A stretch of 24,263 nt of DNA, taken from the IMG/VR virus record IMGVR_UViG_3300020281_000126, positions 1 through 24,263 of that record; one strand, 5' to 3'. Made by a program: the position numbers and the translations under genes. A model generated the notes under the pieces. The model was given only the letters and a program-made list of their open reading frames with translations. It ran no database searches and was not told where the DNA came from. Positions 15,940 through 22,482 of this stretch are shown here, in pieces. Position 1 is the first letter of the stretch. Each line of letters opens with the position of its first letter. Origin of the DNA: a virus.

Positions 15940-17541
15940 TTAATATCCAAATATGTTATCTGCAGGTTGCCATTTTTGCATTGTTTTCTCAGGGTTGTAA
16001 TCAAATATTGATTGTGACCTTGGTCTTGACATAACTCCATAACGTAAAGAGTCGTATAAATGGTCTTCTGCTTTTGTATCAACATCCTCTTTGTTTGTTT
16101 TATCAAGAGGTAATGTTGGTAGTTGTGCAATTAAATTAGTGCACGAACTAAATATTACGAGACCTGCTTCTTCTGTCTCTTCATCTACTTGCAGGCGTCT
16201 ATGTATTTCGTTTTTACCTGCAACACGTGACCCTCTGCTTCTGTCAGAAGGTCGCCATCGACAACCAGTAGCAATCATCTGTTCTGCTAATGATGGTCCT
16301 GTGTCCCCTCGTTTATGCCAACAAGAGCTATCCAATACACCATAGCTAATCTGCCCATCATCTATTTCGTTTTCCAAGACAAGATACGCCAAATCTTTTG
16401 CAGTATATTTAGACACGTACAACTCACGGTATACAATAAGCTGCTCATTAGCCGGATTAACTGCAAACCATAATACTCCACTGTACGAAGAATAACCGTA
16501 ATCGCATGAACGAAACCTTCTCCAACTAGCTGGAATTGAATAATCATCCACCACATGGAATTTCCTATTAAACTCAGCAAACGCTGCACCTTCTGCAACA
16601 TCCCAACTCCCTTCTAATAACTGTTTACGTTGCGTCTCTGGTAAAGAGAGCAACATGGCTTCATAATCCCCTGCGTTATACAAGTATGGATTATCAAGTA
16701 GTTTTGCCGGTATGAACCTTCTTTTAAAAAGGGGCATTCCTGCTCTGCTATGGGCTTTTGGGTATCTAAGTGTTTCACCCGTTGAAATATCTGTTGCCCA
16801 AAATGCTTTATTAGGTACAGAGGGGTCAATAAACATTTTTTTAACCCAACTGTGTCCCGGACCTCCGGGGTTTGTTGTGCCTCGCATGTAGACTGGTAAT
16901 GAGGCATCTGCTGTTCTAAGACGTGAACGTAAATAATCCCAAGCATAAGGTGTCGGATACTGTGTTAATTCATCAAAACCAATATATGTAAAAGCCTGAC
17001 CTTGATAACGTAAAACATCTTTTTCTTGCTCCAAATAAGTCATCCATACACGTGCTCCCGAAGGGAACGTCCACTGACTTTTTCGTTCTTGCCATTTAGC
17101 ACCCGGAAAAGCCCTTGGATATATTTCTTGAGATTTATGTATAATCTCTCTTAGTTCATCATTTGTACGTCTGAGTATCAATGCATTCGTTGCACCGTTA
17201 CCACAATAACGTAAAGGGTCAATAATTAAACTATAAGTCTTGCCCCCTCCAGCTGCCCCACCATATAATACTTCTCTTTCAGGTGCAGCTAAAAATTCTG
17301 TTTGTGGACCGGGATTAGGTTTAAATAATATTTCCTGTTCCGGTTGCTCACTTGTTGATGTAGCATCTGGTTTAAAATATGCTTCATCCTGAATTATATC
17401 ATCTTTTGTTAGATTTTGCAACTGTCGTTGCGTATGACGCAACTTCATTTTAGCAGACCTAACTTTTGTTCCTCGTGTGCTTTTAGGCTTCGACGCTGCT
17501 TTCAGCTTCGTACGAGGTGGTATAGCGTTTTCGTTGACCAT
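15940..17541 (-). CDS. terL: Terminase large subunit (TerL), ATPase and nuclease
   Basis: This 533-residue motor protein cuts and translocates DNA into the prohead. Walker A is GGAAGGGKT (94-102), Walker B is TYIGFDE (185-191), and a TTNPGG coupling motif follows (222-227). The RNase H-like nuclease has acidic residues in CDYGYSS (D347), GVLDSS (D404) and AEDHLYDSLRYG (D493 and D497). These are all the key residues of an active terminase. The first 50 or so residues are basic and probably unstructured. ATG 17541 lies inside the upstream gene (59-base overlap) with a GAAGAG ribosome site; a later ATG at residue 32 is possible. The genes on either side fit the packaging module. Confidence 0.95.
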   Translation of the reverse strand: MVNENAIPPRTKLKAASKPKSTRGTKVRSAKMKLRHTQRQLQNLTKDDIIQDEAYFKPDATSTSEQPEQEILFKPNPGPQTEFLAAPEREVLYGGAAGGGKTYSLIIDPLRYCGNGATNALILRRTNDELREIIHKSQEIYPRAFPGAKWQERKSQWTFPSGARVWMTYLEQEKDVLRYQGQAFTYIGFDELTQYPTPYAWDYLRSRLRTADASLPVYMRGTTNPGGPGHSWVKKMFIDPSVPNKAFWATDISTGETLRYPKAHSRAGMPLFKRRFIPAKLLDNPYLYNAGDYEAMLLSLPETQRKQLLEGSWDVAEGAAFAEFNRKFHVVDDYSIPASWRRFRSCDYGYSSYSGVLWFAVNPANEQLIVYRELYVSKYTAKDLAYLVLENEIDDGQISYGVLDSSCWHKRGDTGPSLAEQMIATGCRWRPSDRSRGSRVAGKNEIHRRLQVDEETEEAGLVIFSSCTNLIAQLPTLPLDKTNKEDVDTKAEDHLYDSLRYGVMSRPRSQSIFDYNPEKTMQKWQPADNIFGY

Positions 17542-17785
17542 CTCTTCTTCTGTTGGCTCTGTCTTTCTTTATACGTTTCCACAGACCCATAGAAGTAATC
17601 TTTCTTCCTGTATAATCTGTCAACCATCTAGCTACTTCTTTGTAAGATGATTGTTTTAGATATTGTTCTGCCTGTTCCAGAGCGTCCAACTGCTCTTCAA
17701 TAGGTTCTAAAACATAACTATTCTTGTCAGACTGCCTGTATCCCCAAGGAACAGTAGGTCCTTTTAAACTATTGTAGTGGTTCAT
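17483..17785 (-). CDS. Small HTH-like packaging-region protein
   Basis: This is a 100-residue protein starting at ATG 17785, inside the end of the upstream gene, with a purine-rich AAGAAG site; a longer start is possible but would overlap even more. Residues 9-30 include GPTVPWGYRQSDKNSYVLEP, then EEQLDALEQAEQYLKQSSYKEVARWL and TGRKITSMGLWKRIKKD, which looks like a helix-turn-helix with a recognition helix ending in a basic tail. I recall similar proteins next to terminase genes in marine phages and in the linker regions of recombinases. A DNA-binding role in packaging-site recognition or late gene control is inferred. It overlaps terL by 59 bases. Confidence 0.6.
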   Translation of the reverse strand: MNHYNSLKGPTVPWGYRQSDKNSYVLEPIEEQLDALEQAEQYLKQSSYKEVARWLTDYTGRKITSMGLWKRIKKDRANRRRDGQRKRYTTSYEAESSVEA

Positions 17786-18152
17786 CTTCTTCTTTTTTTG
17801 CAGGTAAAACAAATAAACCAACTGGCTTGTTTGTTTCTACATTTATCTTTTCTACCTTAGAAAGACCAACTCTGTCAAGGATTTGTTGTGATGCAAGTAA
17901 TTTTTCTCTAGTTCCAATCTCTGTTGGGTCATCTAAAACACCTACCATTGACATTACAGCTTTAGGAGCATGTGCTGCCATTTCCAGTTCAGCACGTTCA
18001 ATAATCTCCTGTCGTAATGATTGAATAATATGATGTGGATTAGTGTTTTCTGAATAACCTGCAAGACGCATGGCTTTAGCATAATTACCTTTTGCTTCTC
18101 CAAATAGATTGTTTAAAAAGTTTTGTTGTAATTCTGTTAATTCTTTACGCAC
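17769..18152 (-). CDS. Terminase small subunit-like protein (TerS candidate)
   Basis: With the GTG start at 18152 this is a 127-residue protein. The N-terminal part has LTELQQNFLNNLFGEAKGNYAKAMRLAGYS, matching the 'L-x-x-xQ-x-F-x-x-LF-EA-G' helix-turn-helix at the start of small terminase subunits; it then has HHIIQSLRQEIIERAELEMAAHAPKAVMSMVGVLDDP and KLLASQQILDRVGLSKVEKI, typical of the oligomerisation helices and C-terminal tail. It would bind the packaging site and load TerL. An upstream TTG (18188) would add 12 residues but has no ribosome site, while the GTG follows AAGAAG; it overlaps the previous gene by 8 bases. Confidence 0.75.
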   Translation of the reverse strand: MRKELTELQQNFLNNLFGEAKGNYAKAMRLAGYSENTNPHHIIQSLRQEIIERAELEMAAHAPKAVMSMVGVLDDPTEIGTREKLLASQQILDRVGLSKVEKINVETNKPVGLFVLPAKKEEDEPLQ

Positions 18153-18399
18153 GTTTATTCTTCTTTCTTGCTGTTTTAGTTCTGGCAAAAGAACGATTAT
18201 TACTCTTTGATTTTACAGACAATTTTTTATTATTCATAGGATTGCCTGTTGTATGATGTACGTCTTTGCCATCACCTTTAGTTACCACTCCCCGTTTAGC
18301 CATAATAGCTCTAGCTTTATTACGTGATGCCCTTCTCTTTACTTGTGTAGGACGTTTGTGATATCGGTCATATTCTTTTCTGTAATTACGTTTAGTCAT
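18145..18399 (-). CDS. Small basic HNH-like protein
   Basis: This 84-residue protein is 29 Lys/Arg and 4 Asp/Glu by my count. Residues 1-36 are a basic helix region (KEYDRYHKRPTQVKRRASRN), followed by GDGKDVHHTTGNPMNN (42-57) and VKSKSNNRS (62-70). The H-H, N and N-x-x spacing is reminiscent of the HNH fold core (DVHH, then an N-N and an SNNR box) found in small phage proteins, but the usual final histidine is not evident, so catalytic activity is uncertain. It may instead be a DNA-binding protein. Position just before TerS suits an HNH partner of terminase, which is known to help packaging in some phages. It overlaps the upstream gene by ATGA. Confidence 0.55.
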   Translation of the reverse strand: MTKRNYRKEYDRYHKRPTQVKRRASRNKARAIMAKRGVVTKGDGKDVHHTTGNPMNNKKLSVKSKSNNRSFARTKTARKKNKRA

Positions 18400-18671
18400 T
18401 TCTTTTTTCGTACTTGTTTACGCTTGCGTCCAGAGGGTGATACGGACCATTTAATACTGGTGGGTTTTCCTCCGGGATTTCCAGCTTTTCGTTTCTTACG
18501 GACGGCTGCAGATTTTTGTCCTTTGGACATCTTGTCCGCAACTGCTTTCGGACGACACGCTGGATATTTTCTTTTTGATTTACCAGCCGATTTACGCCCA
18601 CATGGTTTCCCTGTTGCTACGTCTCGCCAATCTTCTTTGAACCATTTTCGTAGTCCACCTTTGTATGCCAT
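18396..18671 (-). CDS. Small basic conserved protein (GLxxWFxxDW...CGR...KYPxCxP family)
   Basis: This is a 91-residue protein with 32 Lys/Arg and 4 Asp/Glu by my count. Visible motifs are GLRKWFKEDWRDVATG (6-21), CGRKS (24-28), KYPACRP (35-41), KMSKGQKSAAVRKKRKAGNPGGKPT (47-71) and a fully basic C-terminal tail. I recall this layout in small proteins of marine phages and some large DNA viruses, function unknown. Two cysteines (about 24 and 39) in CGR and YPxCxP could bind metal or form a disulfide. It starts at ATG 18671 and ends in ATGA overlap with the next gene. A nucleic acid-binding role is inferred from charge. Confidence 0.65.
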   Translation of the reverse strand: MAYKGGLRKWFKEDWRDVATGKPCGRKSAGKSKRKYPACRPKAVADKMSKGQKSAAVRKKRKAGNPGGKPTSIKWSVSPSGRKRKQVRKKK

Positions 18672-18677
18672 TTATGC

Positions 18678-18983
18678 TCACTTTCTAAATTGGTCTTTTA
18701 TACTTTTAATTACACTTTTTAAATCAAAAGGTTTTTCATTTGGTCTGTACGGACATTGATATTCTCTTGGGCATTCTCCTGCATCATAAGGTACATACTC
18801 TCTGTACTGTGTATGATTTGCTCCAACGAATATACAGATTCTAGTATCTCCTTCTAGCAAATGGCTTGCCAATCGGCAAGTTGTCATTTTACTTTCTTCG
18901 CCTCTTGCTTTATTTACTCCTGCAAAAATATAACATATAAAAGCAAGAGCAAGCAATGTTAAATAGAAAGACTTATTATCCAT
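18678..18983 (-). CDS. Small membrane-anchored, cysteine-containing protein
   Basis: The chosen ATG 18983 has AGGG eight bases upstream; a GTG nine bases earlier is less likely. The 101-residue product begins MDNKSFYLTLLALAFICYIFAG, one membrane helix or signal anchor (5-23), followed by an exported-looking domain with four cysteines (about 36, 50, 71 and 77) in a pattern suggesting two disulfides, and a basic C-terminal helix. No lipobox is certain. I do not recognise a family. It overlaps the upstream gene by 25 bases. An envelope role such as lysis or superinfection control is possible but unproven. Confidence 0.5.
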   Translation of the reverse strand: MDNKSFYLTLLALAFICYIFAGVNKARGEESKMTTCRLASHLLEGDTRICIFVGANHTQYREYVPYDAGECPREYQCPYRPNEKPFDLKSVIKSIKDQFRK

Positions 18984-19438
18984 ATCATCCACCCTATTGC
19001 ACTAGCCCCTATTAAACAGGCTATACCAATAATGGTGTAATCTCGTATCTGTCTACTTTTTTCTTGTCTAGCATATACGGCTTCCCTTCTAGCTTTTCGT
19101 ATACGCCCTTCTTCCCGTATCAGGTCGTCCCATGCCTGAACGCCATAATGTGCAATTAGAAAATTTTTTAATTCTTCTCTTTGTTTAGCAAGTTTCTTTT
19201 TACTAGCAAAACTTTCTATTGCAACTTGTTCAATCGAACCATTAAACAGCTTATCTAAAGTTGATGGATTGTTAGAAGTCCTGTGTATATTATCAACATC
19301 ACTAACTGCTGACATCCAACGACCCAGTTCACCTGACAAATCTTCAATCTCTTTGCCTAAATATATGGCTTTTTTTATGCCGTTATAAGCAGCTGTTGCC
19401 CCACTGACAGCAGCTGACAAAGTTATTGGGTCTAACAT
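18959..19438 (-). CDS. C-terminally membrane-anchored helical protein
   Basis: Starting at ATG 19438 (a longer start would run back into the previous gene) gives 159 residues beginning MLDPITLSAAVSGATAAYNGIKKAI. The body is helical with GELGRWMSAVSDVDNI and a basic charged helix (KKKLAKQREELKNFL; EEGRIRKARREAVYARQEKSRQIRD), and residues 134-157 are a single C-terminal membrane helix. I recall proteins with this same start, middle and C-terminal membrane anchor in other marine phages, without assigned function. It follows the previous gene by 7 bases. A role as an inner-membrane or virion internal protein is guesswork. Confidence 0.6.
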   Translation of the reverse strand: MLDPITLSAAVSGATAAYNGIKKAIYLGKEIEDLSGELGRWMSAVSDVDNIHRTSNNPSTLDKLFNGSIEQVAIESFASKKKLAKQREELKNFLIAHYGVQAWDDLIREEGRIRKARREAVYARQEKSRQIRDYTIIGIACLIGASAIGWMIWIISLSI

Positions 19439-19445
19439 ATTTTTA

Positions 19446-19628
19446 TTATTTATCTCTAGGTAAACAAACTGCAACTATTTTATGTTTTGTCTTGCCGTCG
19501 TTGCTAGGGACAAGAGGCTGGTTATTTATCCTTTCTGCAAAATATTTACAATCGTTAACATTTGCAAATGCTTGAGTGTTGTTTTGAATTACTGTGCCAA
19601 TGTAAACATATAGCACAAATTCAATCAT
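19446..19628 (-). CDS. Small hypothetical protein with hydrophobic N-terminus
   Basis: This 60-residue ORF starts at ATG 19628, whose ATGA overlaps the stop of the 19625-19801 gene, supporting real translation by coupling. It begins MIEFVLYVYIGTVIQNN (a short hydrophobic stretch, perhaps a signal or weak anchor), then contains NVNDCKYFAERINNQP and ends KIVAVCLPRDK, with two cysteines. I recall similar small proteins (hydrophobic start, D-C-x-x-F-A box, C-terminal CLP) in marine phages. The function is unknown. Confidence 0.55.
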   Translation of the reverse strand: MIEFVLYVYIGTVIQNNTQAFANVNDCKYFAERINNQPLVPSNDGKTKHKIVAVCLPRDK

Positions 19629-19801
19629 GACGAACGCCAGCCACCACCCATTGCTTTATATCGTTTTGCAGCAAAAGCATTTGCGTAAGCCGAAGGATAT
19701 ACCTTAAACTTACGCTTTGCTTCAGCTTTTGCTTTTGACCATAAAGCTGGCTTAGTAGGTTTTGGCTTAGACGAAGATTTTTTCTTCTTCTTTGCTGCCA
19801 T
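19625..19801 (-). CDS. 58-residue basic protein (FKVYPSAYANAFAAKRYKAMGGGWR)
   Basis: This short gene starts at ATG 19801, which overlaps the previous stop by one base (TAATG), and ends in ATGA with the next start, so it is locked between coupled genes. The protein starts with a run of five lysines and SSSKPKP, and then carries ALWSKAKAEAKRKFKVYPS, AYANAFAAKRY and MGGGWRSS. It has 18 Lys/Arg and one Glu. I recall this W-x-KA-x-AEAKRKF-x-YPSAYAN pattern as a widespread small phage protein of unknown role. DNA or RNA binding is inferred from charge. Confidence 0.65.
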   Translation of the reverse strand: MAAKKKKKSSSKPKPTKPALWSKAKAEAKRKFKVYPSAYANAFAAKRYKAMGGGWRSS

Positions 19802-19989
19802 TACACTTTAACCAATTTATAGCCTTTAGCTTTAGCCATTGACCTAATCTGTGCCAATGTCATTGCTTTTTTAGAACCGCCTCTAGCCATTCCTTTTGAC
19901 TTCATTCCGCCTCTAGCATAGCCTTTGGATTTCATTTTTGCTCCACCTCTTGCCATACCTTTAGCTTTTTTCTTACCATGCATTGCCAT
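19801..19989 (-). CDS. 62-residue RGG-repeat basic protein with no acidic residues
   Basis: ATG 19989 follows AAGGAG and the previous stop by one base, so the shorter start is chosen over upstream ATGs that lie in the previous gene. The 62 residues include 19 Lys/Arg and no Asp or Glu. The core repeats the motif KGMARGG, KGYARGG and KGMARGG (about residues 10-39) with K/M/S spacers, then a C-terminal helix with LAQIRSMAKAKGYKLVKV. Arg-Gly-Gly repeats often bind nucleic acid or drive condensation in other systems; whether that holds here is unknown. Similar RGG-type small proteins recur in marine phages by my memory. Confidence 0.6.
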   Translation of the reverse strand: MAMHGKKKAKGMARGGAKMKSKGYARGGMKSKGMARGGSKKAMTLAQIRSMAKAKGYKLVKV

Positions 19990-19990
19990 A

Positions 19991-20656
19991 TTATTTCTCC
20001 TTAGCATATAAATTGTTAAATACTCTAGCAGTGTCCTCAACATAGTTGGGGTCTTGCTTTGAGTGATGAGTCCATTGACTCGGTACAAAATCAGGTGGAC
20101 CTTCACCTGTTACAAACCATGCAGGATTTGTCACCCTTACACGATTATTCGGTAACGCTACTATGTTACCTGTCCATTTTCCTGCATCCATTAATTCTAA
20201 CACATGACTCTGTTTGTGTTGTGCAGGGTCATCAGCTACTTCAGTATCCGTATAGTCAATAGTAAAATAATACTTTGCCGGATAAAACTGGTTATCTATT
20301 TTTGCCTGCCAAGGACAAGGCGTTGCTCTATTCAATACAAAAACCGAATGATGGTGCGATTGGCAATCCCAAGGCTGAGCCAAATATGTAGGCAAAGGTT
20401 CTGCCCATTCATCATATGGTGTATCTCCTACAAGGGCAGTTAGTGGCATTCTCGCCCACATAGCACCCCCGTGTACATTCTCTTCTTCATCGCAACCTGT
20501 AAACAATATCTGAAAACTTAATGTTTTCATTGGTAAGGTTGTTACTGCTACAGCCATACCATGTAAAAACTCGCCATGGTATCGCTGAAAATTGGTCGTA
20601 TATTCTCTACGAACCCATACCTTAAAATAAGGTATGTTACTTGTTATATAGTTCAT
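19991..20656 (-). CDS. Conserved phage protein of unknown function (221 residues)
   Basis: This 221-residue protein begins MNYITSNIPYFKVWVRREYT and starts at ATG 20656, adjacent to the previous stop. It is rich in aromatic residues and has motifs HGEFLHGMAVAVTTLPMKTLSFQILF, GGAMWARMPLTALVGD, PTYLAQPWDCQSHHHSVFVL, KYYFTIDYTD, DDPAQHKQSHVLELMDAGKW and PNNRVRVTNPAWF. I recall the same chain of motifs in marine phages, always unannotated. The fold looks like a compact beta-rich domain; clustered His (QSHHHS) and Asp could bind metal, but no known catalytic arrangement is clear. Confidence 0.7.
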   Translation of the reverse strand: MNYITSNIPYFKVWVRREYTTNFQRYHGEFLHGMAVAVTTLPMKTLSFQILFTGCDEEENVHGGAMWARMPLTALVGDTPYDEWAEPLPTYLAQPWDCQSHHHSVFVLNRATPCPWQAKIDNQFYPAKYYFTIDYTDTEVADDPAQHKQSHVLELMDAGKWTGNIVALPNNRVRVTNPAWFVTGEGPPDFVPSQWTHHSKQDPNYVEDTARVFNNLYAKEK

Positions 20657-20953
20657 TTATTTCTTCTTACGTTTAGTTATCCGTTTTTGTTGTTCAATAA
20701 ATGCTCTATAAATGCGAGCTGCACCAGTTTTGCCAGCAACTCTCGCTCTTTGTTCCATTGCAATAGCAGCCTGCGTTTTATGAGCATGGCTCCTATTTGA
20801 CCTTTTAATTTTAGCTACTGATGCTTTAGCGTCAGCGGCTGTAGTAAATTTTAATCCCCTAATTGTACCTTTAGGGTTTTCATCAGTATATAGGTCGCTA
20901 TGTTTCTTTGACCTTGCGGGCTGCCCCTTTTTCCTTGGTATTCGACGAGCCAC
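20657..20953 (-). CDS. Small basic conserved protein (SDLYTDENPKGTIRGLKF family)
   Basis: This 98-residue protein starts with GTG 20953, overlapping the previous TAG by one base (TAGTG). The N-terminus is basic (MARRIPRKKGQPARSKKH), then SDLYTDENPKGTIRGLKF (19-36), a helix AADAKASVAKIKRSNRSHAHKTQAAIAMEQRARVAG and a basic KRITKRKKK end. The SDLYTDENPKGTI box followed by an HKxQAAIAMEQRA helix is a conserved pattern I recall in phages and algal or protist viruses; function unknown. Charge suggests nucleic acid contact. Confidence 0.65.
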   Translation of the reverse strand: MARRIPRKKGQPARSKKHSDLYTDENPKGTIRGLKFTTAADAKASVAKIKRSNRSHAHKTQAAIAMEQRARVAGKTGAARIYRAFIEQQKRITKRKKK

Positions 20954-21306
20954 TATTTATTTCTTTGGGCTGCCATAGATTTTTCAATAGCTTTCTGTCT
21001 AACTTTTTCATAGCCTGACATTTTGCCATCTTTATTTAAATCACCTAATTGTCCTCCTTTTTTTAATCTAGGCACATTAGTCTTTAATTCCATAACATGT
21101 GGTGTTTTCTTTTTTGCAACTTTTTTCTTTTTCTTTTTAGGTAAAGTTGTTTTACCACGTTTGTTTTTCAAATCTCTATCTGATTGTGCACTTAACAAAT
21201 ATTCATCTAAACTCATATAATCATCTCTTCCTAGATTAAAATAGTTTTCTCGTTTCATTTGTTCAACGTCAACAACCTCTGGTTTAATATCGCTATCTTC
21301 AGCCAT
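20953..21306 (-). CDS. Basic protein with EF-hand-like loop
   Basis: This 117-residue protein overlaps the lysozyme gene by 8 bases and starts at ATG 21306. The first 50 residues are acidic to neutral (MAEDSDIKPEVVDVEQMKRE, YMSLDEYLLSAQSD); residues 57-67 are a lysine run; residues 85-100 read GQLGDLNKDGKMSGYE. The loop D89-x-N91-x-D93-G94-x-M96-S97-x-x-E100 fits the EF-hand or dockerin calcium loop consensus. A basic helix follows. A single loop of this type is a frequent short motif in phage small proteins by memory; calcium binding is not proven. Function is unknown. Confidence 0.6.
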   Translation of the reverse strand: MAEDSDIKPEVVDVEQMKRENYFNLGRDDYMSLDEYLLSAQSDRDLKNKRGKTTLPKKKKKKVAKKKTPHVMELKTNVPRLKKGGQLGDLNKDGKMSGYEKVRQKAIEKSMAAQRNK

Positions 21307-21757
21307 GTAATGGTACTCCCTTCATTCTATGAATTAGTCTATCTGCTCTATTGGTTACTTGTTTGTACCATCTAGAATCCTGCATTTGATTTCCGGCTTC
21401 AATCCACTCGCCATCTCTAACAGCCTGTATCATTTTTTTAAATTTGGAAAATCTTGGATAACCGAGATTGAACATCATATTTGCCATGATTAATCTTACT
21501 TGCTCAGGCATAGCCTCCCAGTCATCAAATATCTTTTTACAATCCGTTATAGTCGTTCGTATATCCTGCTCAAAACATTCAAGCACCCGTTCTTTGCTAA
21601 CGGCTGTTCCAATAGGTTTGTTATACTCCGGGTCAGTGCCTTTGACCAAGTGCCCGATACCAAAAGTGGGTAAACCAAGATGGTCCAAATACGTTTCATA
21701 TTTACATCCCTCATCAATCTCAAGTTCTTTTTGCAGTCGTTCAACAAAATATTCCAT
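21299..21757 (-). CDS. Endolysin, T4-type lysozyme (GH24)
   Basis: This is a 152-residue muramidase that cuts peptidoglycan at the end of infection. The start has the T4-lysozyme pattern LEIDEGCKYETYLDHLGLPTFGIGHL: catalytic Glu16, Asp25 and Thr31 correspond to E11, D20 and T26 of T4 lysozyme. The second half has ANMMFNLGYPRFSKFKKMIQAVRDGEW and a C-terminal DSRWYKQVTNRADRLIHRMKG, the usual helix that includes the TNRA-RL box. There is no signal peptide, so it needs a holin; candidates are encoded just upstream. Length is normal for single-domain phage lysozymes. Confidence 0.95.
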   Translation of the reverse strand: MEYFVERLQKELEIDEGCKYETYLDHLGLPTFGIGHLVKGTDPEYNKPIGTAVSKERVLECFEQDIRTTITDCKKIFDDWEAMPEQVRLIMANMMFNLGYPRFSKFKKMIQAVRDGEWIEAGNQMQDSRWYKQVTNRADRLIHRMKGVPLHG

Positions 21758-21771
21758 TATTTAAATAATCC

Positions 21772-22014
21772 TCACTTTTTATTATGTAATTGAAATAAAG
21801 ATTCTATTTTTTTCTCTGTTTCCTTTACAGCACTTTCAGTTCTTACAGAACTTACAAAGTTGTTTTGTATTTTTTCATTTGCACTTTTACAGTCTTCTTC
21901 TAACTTATCTACATCTTTTCTTAACGTGGTTACTTCAGTGTGTAATTTAACAGCTACAACTAAAGCCCCTAAGAAAAAAACTAATTGTTCCCAATACTGT
22001 AGTATCCCTTCCAT
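21772..22014 (-). CDS. Small one-pass membrane coiled-coil protein, spanin/holin candidate
   Basis: The 80-residue protein starts at ATG 22014, 14 bases before the lysozyme start. Residues 11-24 are a membrane helix (LVFFLGALVVAVKL) and residues 25-50 are a heptad-like coiled coil (VTTLRKDVDKLEEDCKSANEKI), followed by a basic tail. One N-terminal membrane helix plus a long periplasmic-type coil is the architecture of inner-membrane spanins (Rz), while small one-pass membrane proteins next to lysozymes can also be holins. There is no clear partner outer-membrane lipoprotein, so the call is open. Confidence 0.5.
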   Translation of the reverse strand: MEGILQYWEQLVFFLGALVVAVKLHTEVTTLRKDVDKLEEDCKSANEKIQNNFVSSVRTESAVKETEKKIESLFQLHNKK

Positions 22015-22021
22015 ATAATCA

Positions 22022-22192
22022 TCAATGTATCTTTTCTTTTTTAATTTTTTTAATAAGCTTATAATAAGCTTCTGTTATGTGTTTTAAATCGTCTTTTAAT
22101 AGTAGTATCATCTGTTGTGCAGCTAAAAGTTCTCTACGTAAGGCTTCCTCAAAAGTATCTTCGTGATTATCCCATCCGTTACCTTTAAGCAT
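22022..22192 (-). CDS. 56-residue helical protein in the lysis cassette
   Basis: ATG 22192 overlaps the previous stop by one base (TAATG), and the reading frame closes at 22022, eight bases before the next start. The product begins MLKGNGWDNHEDTFEEALRR, with a charged amphipathic helix (ALRRELLAAQQMILLLKDDL) and a basic end (YYKLIKKIKKEKIH). No membrane segment is evident. It has no recognised family. Its tight coupling suggests it is translated; it may be a regulator or chaperone of lysis proteins. Confidence 0.6.
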   Translation of the reverse strand: MLKGNGWDNHEDTFEEALRRELLAAQQMILLLKDDLKHITEAYYKLIKKIKKEKIH

Positions 22193-22482
22193 TATTTCTT
22201 TCCACTCAAGGCACTAAAACCAAAATAAGCCCCTAATAGTCCACACATTGAAAGATACTGGGTCATTAAAATGCTTTCTGCCTCTGCCATTCTGGTAGGG
22301 TCGTAAATTGTAGCAACAGTAGTGAAAAGCATCATAGCCAATAAAATCCAAGCCATCCTCCGTTTGTTTGTTTGATAAGTCAACTTATCAGGTACTAAGT
22401 CAGTGCTGGACTTATCTGTATTTATATACTGCAAATCATTATTGCAAGTACACTTTTTATTTTCGCCACACTTGCAGGTCAT
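22192..22482 (-). CDS. Two-pass membrane protein with Cys-rich head, holin candidate
   Basis: The 96-residue protein starts at ATG 22482 with TAATG coupling. Residues 1-13 contain four cysteines in a C-x-C and a C-x-C pair (CKC and CTC), a possible metal-binding head. Two membrane helices follow (43-60 and 72-92), with a short basic end (SGKK). Two-pass small proteins between an upstream 3TM holin and a lysozyme may be a second holin or an antiholin. The Cys-rich start is unusual and may set up a redox- or metal-dependent control. Confidence 0.55.
   Translation of the reverse strand: MTCKCGENKKCTCNNDLQYINTDKSSTDLVPDKLTYQTNKRRMAWILLAMMLFTTVATIYDPTRMAEAESILMTQYLSMCGLLGAYFGFSALSGKK

Noticed and set aside
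18152-18188. TTG start for the small terminase candidate.
   Set aside because: No ribosome site and a 44-base overlap; the GTG at 18152 has a purine-rich site and a smaller overlap. The extra 12 residues cannot be excluded.
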